This document shows positions 1-8,070 of a DNA stretch of 64,000 bases, one piece after another. Where the stretch lies: positions 1 to 64,000 of the forward strand of contig NZ_JADQTO010000024.1 of the NCBI RefSeq assembly GCF_015704865.1. The letters run 5' to 3'. How positions within the stretch are numbered: position 1 is the stretch's first letter; each line of letters begins with the position of its first letter. This DNA comes from Actinoplanes aureus (GTDB lineage Bacteria; Actinomycetota; Actinomycetes; Mycobacteriales; Micromonosporaceae). A model generated the notes under the pieces. That model did not search any database. It was not told the origin of the DNA and was given only the letters and a program-made list of their open reading frames with translations. Both the position numbers and the translations under genes were made by a program.

Positions 1-2
1 GG

Positions 3-125
3 CCCGGTGTCTCCAGCTTCATCGAGCGCAGCGGGATAGTCACGGCCCTGAGGGCCGATGGGGCCTACTCGATGTCGCTGGACGGTGGGGCGACGTGGTC
101 ACCGATCTCGGTCCCGGCGCCGTAG
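3..125 (+). CDS. C-terminal end of a BNR/sialidase-like or beta-propeller protein (partial)
   Basis: An open frame enters from the left edge and stops at TAG 123-125, giving about 40 residues. The tail contains SLDGGATWSPISVP, which fits an Asp-box/BNR-type blade (S-x-D-x-G-x-T-W) found in sialidases and photosynthesis-stability-like propellers. The rest of the gene lies outside the window, so enzyme class and location cannot be fixed. It is followed directly by transposase fragments, so the neighbouring island boundary is close. It could also be an accidental open frame, but the Asp-box is a good match. Confidence 0.45.
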   Translation, partial: PGVSSFIERSGIVTALRADGAYSMSLDGGATWSPISVPAP

Positions 126-163
126 CTTGGCCACTCGGCTCGGAGCAGCGAGGGAGAGGACAG

Positions 164-228
164 ATGTCCAGCGTCATCGCCGGAGTGGACCCGCACAAGC
201 GGTCGGCCACCATCGAGGTCATCGACCT
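164..228 (+). pseudogene. IS110-family transposase, N-terminal fragment
   Basis: An ATG at 164 with an upstream GGGAGAGGA opens MSSVIAGVDPHKRSATIEVID. This is the hallmark N-terminus of IS110-type DEDD transposases, where the first catalytic Asp lies in the GVD(T/P)HK motif. Similarity stops after about 21 residues and the frame closes near 313 without any further transposase sequence. It is therefore a decayed fragment and not an active element. Confidence 0.6.
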
Positions 229-341
229 GCGGGAACCTGCCCTGAGCCAGATCCGCCACCGGAGTCGGAAAGTCGGGCCGCCTAGCGAGCTGGTACACCC
301 GCTGGCGGCCTGATGTACATGGCCAACGTTCGGATGTTCGG

Positions 342-461
342 CTGGTTGACGTCCTTGCCGCGTACGAGCGCCATTTCAACGATCACCGGCCACACCAGAG
401 CGCAGCCGTTTCGCCGCCTCGGCGATGGCGGCTTCGGGGTCGGTTCCGAAGCCGACGGTGA
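342..461 (+). pseudogene. Integrase-core (DDE) transposase, C-terminal fragment
   Basis: One frame reads LVDVLAAYERHFNDHRPHQS and ends at TGA 459-461. The Y-x-x-H-(F/Y)-N-x-H-R-P-H-(Q/R) string is the typical C-terminal end of rve-type integrase-core transposases. Nothing upstream in frame belongs to such a protein. With the IS110 fragment just before it, this marks a scarred insertion hotspot at the left border of the catabolic island. Confidence 0.55.
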
Positions 462-473
462 TGTCGTAGCCGT

Positions 474-1517
474 TCATCGCGAGGCTCCGGTCGTCGGCAG
501 GGCGAGCAGACGGGCGGCGTTGCCGCCGCGGATCGCGTCGGTGGTGGCGGCGTCGAAGCCGGCGGCTTCCAGGCGGTCGACCGGGTCGTCGACGCCCATG
601 TCGAACGGGTAGTCGCTGCCGAGGGTGACCTGCGTGGCCCCCATTACGGCGACGAGGTGGCGCAGTTGTTCGGGCGTGTAGACCAGTGAGTCGACGAACG
701 TGCGCCGCAGCAGCTGCGACGGCGGCAAAGTGGTGGTACGAGCGTCGGTGCGGTTCGCCCAGGCGTGGTCAGCCCGGACGATGTAGCTGGCCAGGTAGCC
801 TCCGCCGTGCGCCGACCAGAGGCGCAGCCGCGGGTGGCGTTCGAGCACACCGCTGAACAGCAGCCGGGACAGCGCGAGCGCGGTCTCGGTCGGGTTGCCC
901 ACGGTGTTGAACAGGTAGTAGGCGTTCAGGCGCGCGCCCAGCGTGCAGCCCCAGGGGTGGATCAGTACGGCCAGATCCAGTTCCTCGGCGGCGGCCCAGA
1001 AGTCCGCGAGCGAGGGATCGTCCAGCTCCCGGTCTGGTCCTGCCGCTGTCGAGATCTGCACACCGCGGATGCCCGCGGAGGCGGCCGAGCGAAGCTGTTC
1101 GACGGCAAGGTCGGGATGCTGCAACGACACTGTGCCGATCGGGATCAGCCGGTTCGGTTCCTTCGCGCAGTACCCGACGAGGTTCTCGTTGCTGACCGCG
1201 ACGACCCGGGCCGCCAGCTCCCGGTCCGCCCAGGCGTGCGGCAGCGGTACCGCGCTCACCGCCTGCACGTCCACCCGTGCCGCGTCCATGGCGGCCAGGC
1301 GGATCCCGAGGTCGGTCAGCCGGGGTCCCAGTGCGGCGATCTGCCGGACGTTGACGGCGAGTGACGCGGGACCGAGCGCGGCCGCGTCGAGGTGACGCTG
1401 CTGTGCCAGACCGGGCAGGCCGACGATCAGCGCGTCGACGGCCGGGATCGCCAGGTGAGCGTGAACGTCGATCGCGGGGACCGGGCTGGAACCGATCGGT
1501 GGGCGCGCAACGGTCAC
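474..1517 (-). CDS. Amidohydrolase-2 family protein (ACMSD-like decarboxylase/hydrolase)
   Basis: A 347-residue TIM-barrel metalloenzyme. The metal-binding HxH is at residues 19-21 (DVHAHL), followed by H187 (LIHPWG), H237 (SAHGGG) and D302 (GSDYPFD). This is the ligand set of the amidohydrolase-2/ACMSD group, which decarboxylates or hydrolyses ring-cleavage products such as aminocarboxymuconate semialdehyde or hydroxybenzoates. Translation starts at GTG 1517 behind GGGAG. It lies downstream of the LysR gene on the same strand, about 110 bp away. Its position beside an extradiol dioxygenase operon suggests it processes a product of that pathway; the substrate is not known. Confidence 0.8.
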   Translation of the reverse strand: MTVARPPIGSSPVPAIDVHAHLAIPAVDALIVGLPGLAQQRHLDAAALGPASLAVNVRQIAALGPRLTDLGIRLAAMDAARVDVQAVSAVPLPHAWADRELAARVVAVSNENLVGYCAKEPNRLIPIGTVSLQHPDLAVEQLRSAASAGIRGVQISTAAGPDRELDDPSLADFWAAAEELDLAVLIHPWGCTLGARLNAYYLFNTVGNPTETALALSRLLFSGVLERHPRLRLWSAHGGGYLASYIVRADHAWANRTDARTTTLPPSQLLRRTFVDSLVYTPEQLRHLVAVMGATQVTLGSDYPFDMGVDDPVDRLEAAGFDAATTDAIRGGNAARLLALPTTGASR

Positions 1518-1625
1518 GAGTCACTCCCTTCGTCACCGCGACGGCGTTGCCACGGGGTGGTGACAGCATCAGACGACGGCGGCGCCGGGGGAACTCGCCA
1601 TTTCTTTTACCTGGCATTCAGCGCG

Positions 1626-2540
1626 TCAATGGCTAATGTCTGCGGCGACGGCGAGCAGCTCCTGGCGCAGCCACACGTGCCCGGGGTCGCGGTCGCGCCG
1701 GGAATGCCAGTACGCCGACTGGTGCAGCGGCTGCAGCGGCATCTCGGGTTCGAGGATGCGGATGTCGGCGGCACCGGCGACCCGCCGGGCCAGTCGTTCC
1801 GGGAGCACGGCGACCAGCTCGGTGTCGGCCAGCATGAACGGCATGGTCATGAAGCCGCTGGCGGTCGCCACGACGGGCCGCTCGCAGCCGGCGGCGTCGA
1901 GCTCGTCCTCGATGATGGAGCGCCGGCCCTCGACGCTGTACATCAGGTAGGGCGAGGACGCCAGCAGTTCGGCGTCCAACCGGTCCTTGCGGGTGGGATG
2001 CCCGTTCCACACCGCGCCGACGAAGCGATCGGTGAGCACCCGCAACCGGGAACACTCGGGCAGGCCGTCACCGACGAGCCGGTCCGGCAGCACCGCGATG
2101 TCGAGCTCGTCGCGTTGCAGGGCGGTCAGGTAGCTGCTGTCGACCGGCGTCGCGTCCAGCCGCAGACCGGCCGCCACCCCGGCGAGCCGGCCGAGCAGGG
2201 GACGCAGCAGCATCACCCCCACGTAGTCGCTGGCGATCACCGTGAACCGCCGGGTGTCGGTCGCCGGGTCGAACACCGGCGGCCGGACGATGGTCTGCTC
2301 GATCGTGGCCAGGACTTCCCGCACGGGGTCGATGAGTGCCTGGGCGCGAGGCGTCAGCTCCAGGTGGCGGCCGTGTTTGGTGAGCAGCTGGTCGCCGAGG
2401 ACCTTGCGCAGCCGGGCCAGGGCCGTGCTGGTGGCCGGCTGGGACAGGTGCAGCCGCTCAGCGGCCCGGGTGACGTTCTTCTCCCGCAGCAGGGCGTCCA
2501 GCACGACCAGCAGATTGAGGTCGACCTGTCCGAGTTTCAT
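1626..2540 (-). CDS. LysR-family transcriptional regulator of the catabolic island
   Basis: 304 residues. The N-terminal winged helix (about residues 1-60: VTRAAERLHLSQPATSTALARLRK) is followed by a periplasmic-binding-like effector domain. The chosen start, ATG 2540 (MKLGQVDLNL), has GGGAG 5 nt upstream; an in-frame start 15 nt earlier is less likely. It is divergent from the dioxygenase operon, the classic LysR layout. A 17-nt box in the intergenic region is repeated before the second monooxygenase gene and is the best candidate binding site. The effector is probably the aromatic substrate or an intermediate (inference). Confidence 0.88.
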   Translation of the reverse strand: MKLGQVDLNLLVVLDALLREKNVTRAAERLHLSQPATSTALARLRKVLGDQLLTKHGRHLELTPRAQALIDPVREVLATIEQTIVRPPVFDPATDTRRFTVIASDYVGVMLLRPLLGRLAGVAAGLRLDATPVDSSYLTALQRDELDIAVLPDRLVGDGLPECSRLRVLTDRFVGAVWNGHPTRKDRLDAELLASSPYLMYSVEGRRSIIEDELDAAGCERPVVATASGFMTMPFMLADTELVAVLPERLARRVAGAADIRILEPEMPLQPLHQSAYWHSRRDRDPGHVWLRQELLAVAADISH

Positions 2541-2598
2541 CGCTTCTCCCAGCACACGCAGTTGATCGTGCGGCGTGTGACTCCAGTCATATCACCGA

Positions 2599-2615
2599 TG
2601 AATTGGAGCGATAGC
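2599..2615 (+). promoter_or_regulatory. Shared LysR-type box, copy 1
   Basis: TGAATTGGAGCGATAGC lies between the divergent LysR gene and the dioxygenase operon. An identical 17-mer sits in the matching orientation upstream of the flavin monooxygenase gene at 11439-11455. Its centre is about 45 bp upstream of the TAGCGT hexamer at 2649-2654. That suits an activator site upstream of the -35 region. Confidence 0.75.
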
Positions 2616-2644
2616 AACCATGCATTTCCGCCCGGCGCGGTCGC

Positions 2645-2655
2645 TTCCTAGCGTC
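2645..2655 (+). promoter_or_regulatory. -10 region of the dioxygenase operon promoter
   Basis: TTCCTAGCGTC, containing the hexamer TAGCGT (actinobacterial TANNNT type), lies exactly 29 nt after the 17-nt box. The same 11-mer recurs with the same 29-nt spacing upstream of the gene starting at 11274. The shared ATTTCC in the spacer may contribute to the -35 element. Transcription would begin close to 2661. Confidence 0.65.
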
Positions 2656-2695
2656 CTCAACAACACCGAAACACCGCCGACATCGAGGAGACACC

Positions 2696-3625
2696 ATGAC
2701 CAGCCTCATCGCGAAACTCGGTTACGTCGGCGTCCAGACCCCCCGTTACGAGGAGTTCCGCACCTGGGGACCCGAGGTCCTCGGCTGCATGCTCGGCCCG
2801 GACGGGGAGGACGGCGCCGTCCGGTTGAAGATCGACGACGCGGATTACCGTCTGTCGTTCCACCCGGGTGAGGAGTACCGCACCGCCTACGCCGGTTGGG
2901 AGGTGCTCAATCACCGGGATCTGGACGCGGCGATCAAGCGGCTGGAGGACAACGGCGCCAAGCCGCGCTACGCCGACGACGCCACCACCAAGGCCCGCGG
3001 CGTGCAGCGGCTCGTGCAGTTCGAGGACCCGTTCGGCCTGCCGCTCGAGCTGTTCTGCTACCAGGAGTCGAACTACCACTACTGGCACCCGCCGCGCCCG
3101 CACGCCGGATTCGTCACCAAGGAGCAGGGCCTCGGGCACGTCGTCTTCGCCGTCCCGGACGCACGCAAGGCCGTCGACTTCTACATCGACGCGATGGGCT
3201 TCATTCCCAGCGAGGTGCTGACGATGAACGAGCCGCTGGGTGAGATGTGGTTCCTGCGGGTCAACCCGCGTCACCACAGCGTCGCGTTCCTGGAGGTGCC
3301 GAACTCGGTCGGCCTGCACCACGTCTACCTCGAGTCGGTGGACATCGACGACGTCGGCTACTCGTACTTCGACGTGCTCGGCGGCGACGCCAACCCGGAT
3401 CTGCAGATGGCGTTCGGGCGGCACATCGGCGACCAGGTCATCTCCTACTACATCCACACCCCCGGCGGCTTCATGATCGAGTACGGCTGGGGTGGCGCGG
3501 CCATCGACGAGATGGACAAGCGCTCGCCGAACAACCTCAACTTCCGCAACGGCAAGCGCCAGGAGATGTGGGGTCACAAGTTCCGCTTCCAGCCGAACGA
3601 GGCCGTGCACCCCTACCAGGCCTGA
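2696..3625 (+). CDS. Extradiol ring-cleavage dioxygenase (type I, vicinal oxygen chelate)
   Basis: 309 residues, the size of two-domain BphC-type enzymes that cleave catechols beside the hydroxyl groups using non-haem Fe(II). The facial triad is visible as H148 (GLGHVV), H209 (GLHHVY) and E262 (GFMIEYGW), close to the spacing in characterised BphC enzymes. Two VOC modules cover about residues 5-120 and 145-265. It is the first gene of the operon, starts at ATG 2696 and is preceded by a GAGGAG ribosome site. As the operon's committed ring opener it predicts that the natural substrate is converted to a catechol. Exact substrate unknown. Confidence 0.9.
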   Translation: MTSLIAKLGYVGVQTPRYEEFRTWGPEVLGCMLGPDGEDGAVRLKIDDADYRLSFHPGEEYRTAYAGWEVLNHRDLDAAIKRLEDNGAKPRYADDATTKARGVQRLVQFEDPFGLPLELFCYQESNYHYWHPPRPHAGFVTKEQGLGHVVFAVPDARKAVDFYIDAMGFIPSEVLTMNEPLGEMWFLRVNPRHHSVAFLEVPNSVGLHHVYLESVDIDDVGYSYFDVLGGDANPDLQMAFGRHIGDQVISYYIHTPGGFMIEYGWGGAAIDEMDKRSPNNLNFRNGKRQEMWGHKFRFQPNEAVHPYQA

Positions 3626-3637
3626 CGGAGTCCTGCC

Positions 3638-4768
3638 ATGCCCGCAGTGAACAACGTCCTGGTCGTCGGCGCCGGCGCGGCTGGAGCCGCCACCGCCATC
3701 CTGCTCGCCGACGCCGGTGTGGCCGTCGACCTCATCGAGATCAAACCCGGCGTCACCGCCCTCGGATCGGGCATCACCCTGCAAGGCAACGCACTGCGTG
3801 TGCTGCGCCAACTCGGCGTGCTGGACGACTGCCTCGCCCTCGGCTACCCATTCTCCCAGCTCGTCATCCGTGCGCCGGATGCGTCAGCCACCGTCGTCGC
3901 CCAGGTCGACGACATTCCGTTCGGCGGTCCCGACCTGCCGTCCACCATGGGCATGTACCGGCCGGATCTGGCGCGCATCCTGATGGACCGCGCCGAACGC
4001 GCCGGCGTCAAGGCGCGATTCTCCACCATCGTCGACGCCGTCGAGCAGGACGGCGACGGCGTGGACGTCCGGTTCTCCGACGGCACGTCGGGCCGCTACG
4101 ACGTGGTCGTCGGCGCCGACGGAGTCCGGTCAGCGATGCGGCGCACACTGGGTGTCGAACTGACGACCCGGTCCGTGGGGCTGGGCGCCTGGCGCATGTT
4201 CGGTCCACGGCCGGCCGGGGTCACCGCCTTCAACGTCGTCTTCGGCGGTGCCTCGCACATGGTCAGCGTATGCCCGACGTCGGCCGACACCGCGTACTGG
4301 TCACTGCTGGAAGACGCCCAGGACCGCGCGACGTTGAGCCCGCAGGAGCGGCTGGCCGAATTCCGGAAGCTGATCAGCCACTATCACGGTCCGTGGGACG
4401 AGGCCCGCGACGCCCTCACCGACCCGGCGAAGCTGCACTACACCTGGTTCGAGACGCACCTGCTGGACCCGCCGTGGCATCGCGGCCGGGTGGTGCTCAT
4501 CGGCGACGCCGTGCACGTCTGCCCGCCGACCATCGCGCAGGGCGCGGCAATGGGCCTGGAGGACGCCGTCGTGCTCGCCGAGCTGCTGACCACGGCGGAC
4601 CGCATCGACGACGCGTTGTGGAGCGCGTTCATGGCCCGCCGCTACGACCGGGTCAAAACCGTCGTCGAAGCCTCCCTGCAGATCGCGCAGTGGAACCTCG
4701 ACCACGTCCGCGGCGACGTCCCCAGCATCACCCGCAAGGTCGCCGCCATCGTCAGCCAGCCGGCCTGA
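3638..4768 (+). CDS. FAD-dependent aromatic monooxygenase (PHBH/salicylate hydroxylase fold)
   Basis: 376 residues, a group A flavoprotein hydroxylase. The FAD-binding GxGxxG is at residues 11-16 (VVGAGAAG), the DG motif near 157-166 (VVGADGVRS) and the GD motif near 287 (VLIGDAVHVCPP). Such enzymes use NAD(P)H and O2 to hydroxylate phenolic rings in the cytoplasm. It follows the dioxygenase by 12 bp, so it likely makes or modifies the catechol that enzyme cleaves. No membrane segment is seen. The family is firm; the substrate is inferred only from context. Confidence 0.88.
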   Translation: MPAVNNVLVVGAGAAGAATAILLADAGVAVDLIEIKPGVTALGSGITLQGNALRVLRQLGVLDDCLALGYPFSQLVIRAPDASATVVAQVDDIPFGGPDLPSTMGMYRPDLARILMDRAERAGVKARFSTIVDAVEQDGDGVDVRFSDGTSGRYDVVVGADGVRSAMRRTLGVELTTRSVGLGAWRMFGPRPAGVTAFNVVFGGASHMVSVCPTSADTAYWSLLEDAQDRATLSPQERLAEFRKLISHYHGPWDEARDALTDPAKLHYTWFETHLLDPPWHRGRVVLIGDAVHVCPPTIAQGAAMGLEDAVVLAELLTTADRIDDALWSAFMARRYDRVKTVVEASLQIAQWNLDHVRGDVPSITRKVAAIVSQPA

Positions 4769-4796
4769 CCCCCCAACACTCGCAGGGAGAAACTAC

Positions 4797-5789
4797 ATGG
4801 GCGCACGCGTCCTGGTGACCGACGTCGCCTGGCCGACGACCGACGTTGAACGGTCGGTGCTGGCCGGCGCCGGCGCGGAGCTGATCCTGGCGCCGCCCGG
4901 CGACACGGCGGCGCTGGCCGCGCTGGCCGTTGACGCCGACGCCATCCTGACCTGTTTCCGCACCGTCTCGGCCGAGGTGCTCGACGCGGCGGTCCGGTGC
5001 CGGACGGTGGCCCGCTACGGCGTCGGCGTCGACAACATCGACGTCGGCCACGCGACCCGGCTCGGCATGCTCGTCAGCAACGTGCCGGTCTACTGCGTCG
5101 ACGAGGTGGCCGACTCGGCACTGCTGGGCATCCTGGCGCTGGCCCGCCGGCTGATCCCGCTCACCCGCGACGTCGCCGCCGGAGGGTGGGGGCGCACCGT
5201 ACCGGGGTCGGGGAGCCGGCTGCGCGGCAAGATTCTGGGGCTGGTCGGACTCGGCTCGATCGGCAGCGCGCTGGCCGAGCGTGCCCACGCCCTGGGCCTG
5301 GACGTGGTGGCTTTCAGCCGGTCACCACGACCGGTGCCCGGCGTCCGCTGGGCCGCCTCGCTGAAAGACCTGCTCGCCGAGGCCGACATGGTGTCGCTGC
5401 ACATGCCGCTCACCGACCGCACCCGGCAGCTGATCGGCGCAGCCGAGCTGGCCGCCATGAAGCCCACCGCCTGGCTCGTCAACACCGCCCGCGGGCCGCT
5501 GGTGGACACCGCCGCCCTGCTCAAAGCACTGGAACACGGCACGATCGCCGGCGCCGCCCTCGACGTCACCGACCCCGAGCCACTACCGGCCGACCATCCG
5601 CTGCGCACCCGCGACGACGTGGTCCTCACCCCGCACACGGCGTTCTCCTCCGACGGTTCGCTCGCCGAACTCGCGCGCCGGGCGGCGACCAACGTCGTCG
5701 ACGTGCTCGCCGGACGGCTACCCGCCACCATCGTCAACCCCGGCGTGCTCACCTCCGCGGCGCTGCGTACCCCGCTGGCGGCGCGATGA
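4797..5789 (+). CDS. D-isomer-specific 2-hydroxyacid dehydrogenase
   Basis: 330 residues. The NAD(H)-binding GLGSIG is at 151-156, with catalytic R232 (NTARGP), E261 (DPEP) and H280 (TPHTA), all present. Family members interconvert 2-keto acids and D-2-hydroxyacids, for example hydroxypyruvate and D-glycerate. The gene is 28 bp after the monooxygenase and overlaps the kinase gene by ATGA. Followed immediately by a kinase and an enolase-like enzyme, it could reduce a keto acid to a hydroxyacid that is then phosphorylated and dehydrated. That order is inference. Confidence 0.88.
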   Translation: MGARVLVTDVAWPTTDVERSVLAGAGAELILAPPGDTAALAALAVDADAILTCFRTVSAEVLDAAVRCRTVARYGVGVDNIDVGHATRLGMLVSNVPVYCVDEVADSALLGILALARRLIPLTRDVAAGGWGRTVPGSGSRLRGKILGLVGLGSIGSALAERAHALGLDVVAFSRSPRPVPGVRWAASLKDLLAEADMVSLHMPLTDRTRQLIGAAELAAMKPTAWLVNTARGPLVDTAALLKALEHGTIAGAALDVTDPEPLPADHPLRTRDDVVLTPHTAFSSDGSLAELARRAATNVVDVLAGRLPATIVNPGVLTSAALRTPLAAR

Positions 5790-6763
5790 CCACCGAGGTG
5801 GACGACCTGGCCGGACATCTGCACCGGCGAGGACTGACGACGTCACGCGACGTCCAGGTACGGCCGCTCGCCGGAGGCGTCTCCAACGACGTCGTCGCGG
5901 TCACCGCCCCCGACCTCGACGCGGTGGTCAAGCGGGCCCTCGGCCGGCTGCGGGTCGCCGAGGAATGGCTGGCCGACCCGGCACGCCTGACCACCGAGGG
6001 CCGCGCCCTTCAGACCGCCGGGCGGCTGCTGCCCGGCGCGGTCCCCCGCGTCTACGACCTGGCGGACGGCTACCTGGTGATCGAACGAGCACCGGACACG
6101 TGGCGGACCTGGAAACAGGACCTGCTCAACGGGGCGGTCGACACCCGGGTCGCCGCACGCCTGGGCCGGGCGCTGGGAACCTGGCAGCGCCGCACCGCCG
6201 GAGACGCCGCGATCGCCCGGGAATTCGCCGACCGCACCGCGTTCGACCAGTTACGCACCGACCCGTTCCACCGCACCGTCGCCGCACGTCATCCCGGCCT
6301 GGCCGACGTCGTCAACCACACGACCGCGGTGATGCAGGAGTCGACGGTGTGCCTCGTGCACGGCGACTACACCCCGAAGAACGTTCTCGTCGAACCCGGC
6401 GGGGACGGCGCGTGGGTGATCGACTGGGAGGTCGCCCACCTCGGCGACCCCACGTTCGACCCCGCCTGGACCATCGGCCACCTGCTGCTCAAGACCGTGC
6501 ACCGGCCGGCCGCCACCCAGGGCTACGCGGCAGCGGCCCGCACTTTCCTCGACAGCTGGGCGGCCGAACTGGCCGGCGCGGTCCGCATCGATGCCGCGCA
6601 GCTGGTCCGCCAGACCGGCTGCCTGCTGCTCGCCCGCGTCGACGGCAAGAGCCCGGCCGCCTACCTGACCGAAACCGATCGGCAGCGCACCCGGGCCCTC
6701 GCCCGCCGGCTGCTGTCCGATCCCCCGCCGACCACGCTCGACGCCTGGGAGCTGATCGCATGA
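5786..6763 (+). CDS. APH-fold small-molecule kinase (phosphotransferase family)
   Basis: 325 residues of the aminoglycoside phosphotransferase/choline kinase fold. The catalytic loop reads CLVHGDYTPKN (HGD, with a downstream Asn) and the metal-binding Asp lies in VIDWEVAHLGDP. The ATG overlaps the stop of the dehydrogenase gene (ATGA), and its own stop overlaps the enolase-like start, so the three are translationally coupled. The tight coupling argues for a metabolic kinase acting on an alcohol or hydroxyacid and against an antibiotic-resistance enzyme. Substrate unknown. Confidence 0.82.
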   Translation: MTTEVDDLAGHLHRRGLTTSRDVQVRPLAGGVSNDVVAVTAPDLDAVVKRALGRLRVAEEWLADPARLTTEGRALQTAGRLLPGAVPRVYDLADGYLVIERAPDTWRTWKQDLLNGAVDTRVAARLGRALGTWQRRTAGDAAIAREFADRTAFDQLRTDPFHRTVAARHPGLADVVNHTTAVMQESTVCLVHGDYTPKNVLVEPGGDGAWVIDWEVAHLGDPTFDPAWTIGHLLLKTVHRPAATQGYAAAARTFLDSWAAELAGAVRIDAAQLVRQTGCLLLARVDGKSPAAYLTETDRQRTRALARRLLSDPPPTTLDAWELIA

Positions 6764-8070
6764 GCGACACCACCATCATCGGCCTGCTCGCCTGGGAGGC
6801 CCTGGACTCACGCGGCAAACCCACCGTCGGCTGCGAAGTGCGCCTCGACGGCGGCGCGACCGGCCGGGCCGCCGTCCCGTCCGGCGCCTCCACCGGCCGC
6901 CACGAAGCCCGGGAACTGCGCGACGGAGAGGCCCGCTACGCCGGGAACGGGGTACGGCTCGCCGTGGCCAACGTGACCGGTGAGATCGCCGACGCCGTCC
7001 GGGGATGCGACGCCACCGATCAGGCCACCCTCGACGGGCTTCTGCGGGACCTGGACGGCACGCCCGATCTGCGGCGGCTGGGCGCCAACGCCGTCCTCGC
7101 GGTCTCGGTGGCGGCGGCACTGGCCGGGGCGGCCGCCCGCGCTGTTCCGCTGTACCGGGCTGTCGCCGACGAGGGCGCCGCCCCGCTGTTGCCGCTGCCG
7201 ATGGTCAACATCATCTCCGGTGGGGCGCACTCCGGCCGCTCGATCGACGTGCAGGACTTCCTCGCCGTACCCGTCGGTGCGCGCTCGTTCGCCGAGGCCA
7301 TCGAATGGGCGAGCCGGGTGCGCGCCGGCGCCGCCGAGGAACTGACCGGTCGCGGCCTGCCGGTCGCCCTGGTCGCCGACGAGGGCGGCCTCGGGCCGCT
7401 GCTGCCCACCAACCGGGCGGCGCTCGACGTGCTCGTCGCGGGCATCCAGCGCGCCGGCCTGCGACCGGGCGACGACGTCGCCATCGCCATCGACGTGGCC
7501 GCGACCCAATTCGTACGCGCGGACGGCCGCTACGTGCTGGCCACCGAGAACCGGGAACTGACCGCCGACGGTCTCGTCGACGAACTGGCCGCCTGGTGCG
7601 CGTCGTACCCGATCGTGTCGCTGGAGGACGCGCTCGCCGAGGACGACTGGGCCGGCTGGCGCATCGCCACTCAGCGCCTCGCCGGGCGGCAGTTGCTCGG
7701 CGACGACCTGTTCGTCACCAACCCGGACCGGCTCGACCGCGGCATCGGCGAGCAGGTCGCCAACGCGGTGCTGGTCAAACCGAACCAGATCGGCACGCTG
7801 GACACCGCCCGCTCGGTGGTCCGCCGGGCCCACGCGGCCGGCTACGCCACCGTGCTGTCGGCCCGCTCCGGCGAGACCGAGGACGACTGGCTGGCGGACC
7901 TCGCCGTCGGCTGGCGGACCGGCCAGATCAAGGTCGGCTCCACCACCCGCTCCGAACGCACCGCCAAGTGGAACCGGCTGCTGCGTCTGGAGGCCGAGTT
8001 GGATGAGCACGCCGAGTACGCCGGCGGCGCGGCACTGGCCCAGGTCAACGGAACGGAGATCGTACGATGA
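6760..8070 (+). CDS. Enolase-like protein with altered active site
   Basis: 436 residues, full enolase length and order. Conserved features: catalytic loop SGASTG (S41), H157, E208 (ADEGG), metal ligands D245, E289 and D316, K340 (VKPNQIGT) and K391. Two changes stand out by motif alignment to yeast enolase: E168 corresponds to D166 (VQDF instead of QEF) and H373 to A368 (SARSGETED instead of SHRSGETED). The metal site and the K345/E211 pair remain, so acid-base chemistry on a phosphorylated or carboxylated substrate is likely, but the substrate may not be 2-phosphoglycerate. It is coupled by ATGA overlaps on both sides. A role as the glycolytic housekeeping enolase is unlikely in this catabolic operon. 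Confidence 0.85.
   Translation: MSDTTIIGLLAWEALDSRGKPTVGCEVRLDGGATGRAAVPSGASTGRHEARELRDGEARYAGNGVRLAVANVTGEIADAVRGCDATDQATLDGLLRDLDGTPDLRRLGANAVLAVSVAAALAGAAARAVPLYRAVADEGAAPLLPLPMVNIISGGAHSGRSIDVQDFLAVPVGARSFAEAIEWASRVRAGAAEELTGRGLPVALVADEGGLGPLLPTNRAALDVLVAGIQRAGLRPGDDVAIAIDVAATQFVRADGRYVLATENRELTADGLVDELAAWCASYPIVSLEDALAEDDWAGWRIATQRLAGRQLLGDDLFVTNPDRLDRGIGEQVANAVLVKPNQIGTLDTARSVVRRAHAAGYATVLSARSGETEDDWLADLAVGWRTGQIKVGSTTRSERTAKWNRLLRLEAELDEHAEYAGGAALAQVNGTEIVR

Noticed and set aside
1518..1625. Third copy of the LysR box before the amidohydrolase
   Set aside because: Searched the intergenic sequence on both strands; no convincing match to the 17-mer or the -10 block.
5786..6763. APH-fold kinase as an aminoglycoside resistance gene
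   Set aside because: ATGA coupling to dehydrogenase and enolase-like genes within a LysR-controlled catabolic operon makes a metabolic role more likely.
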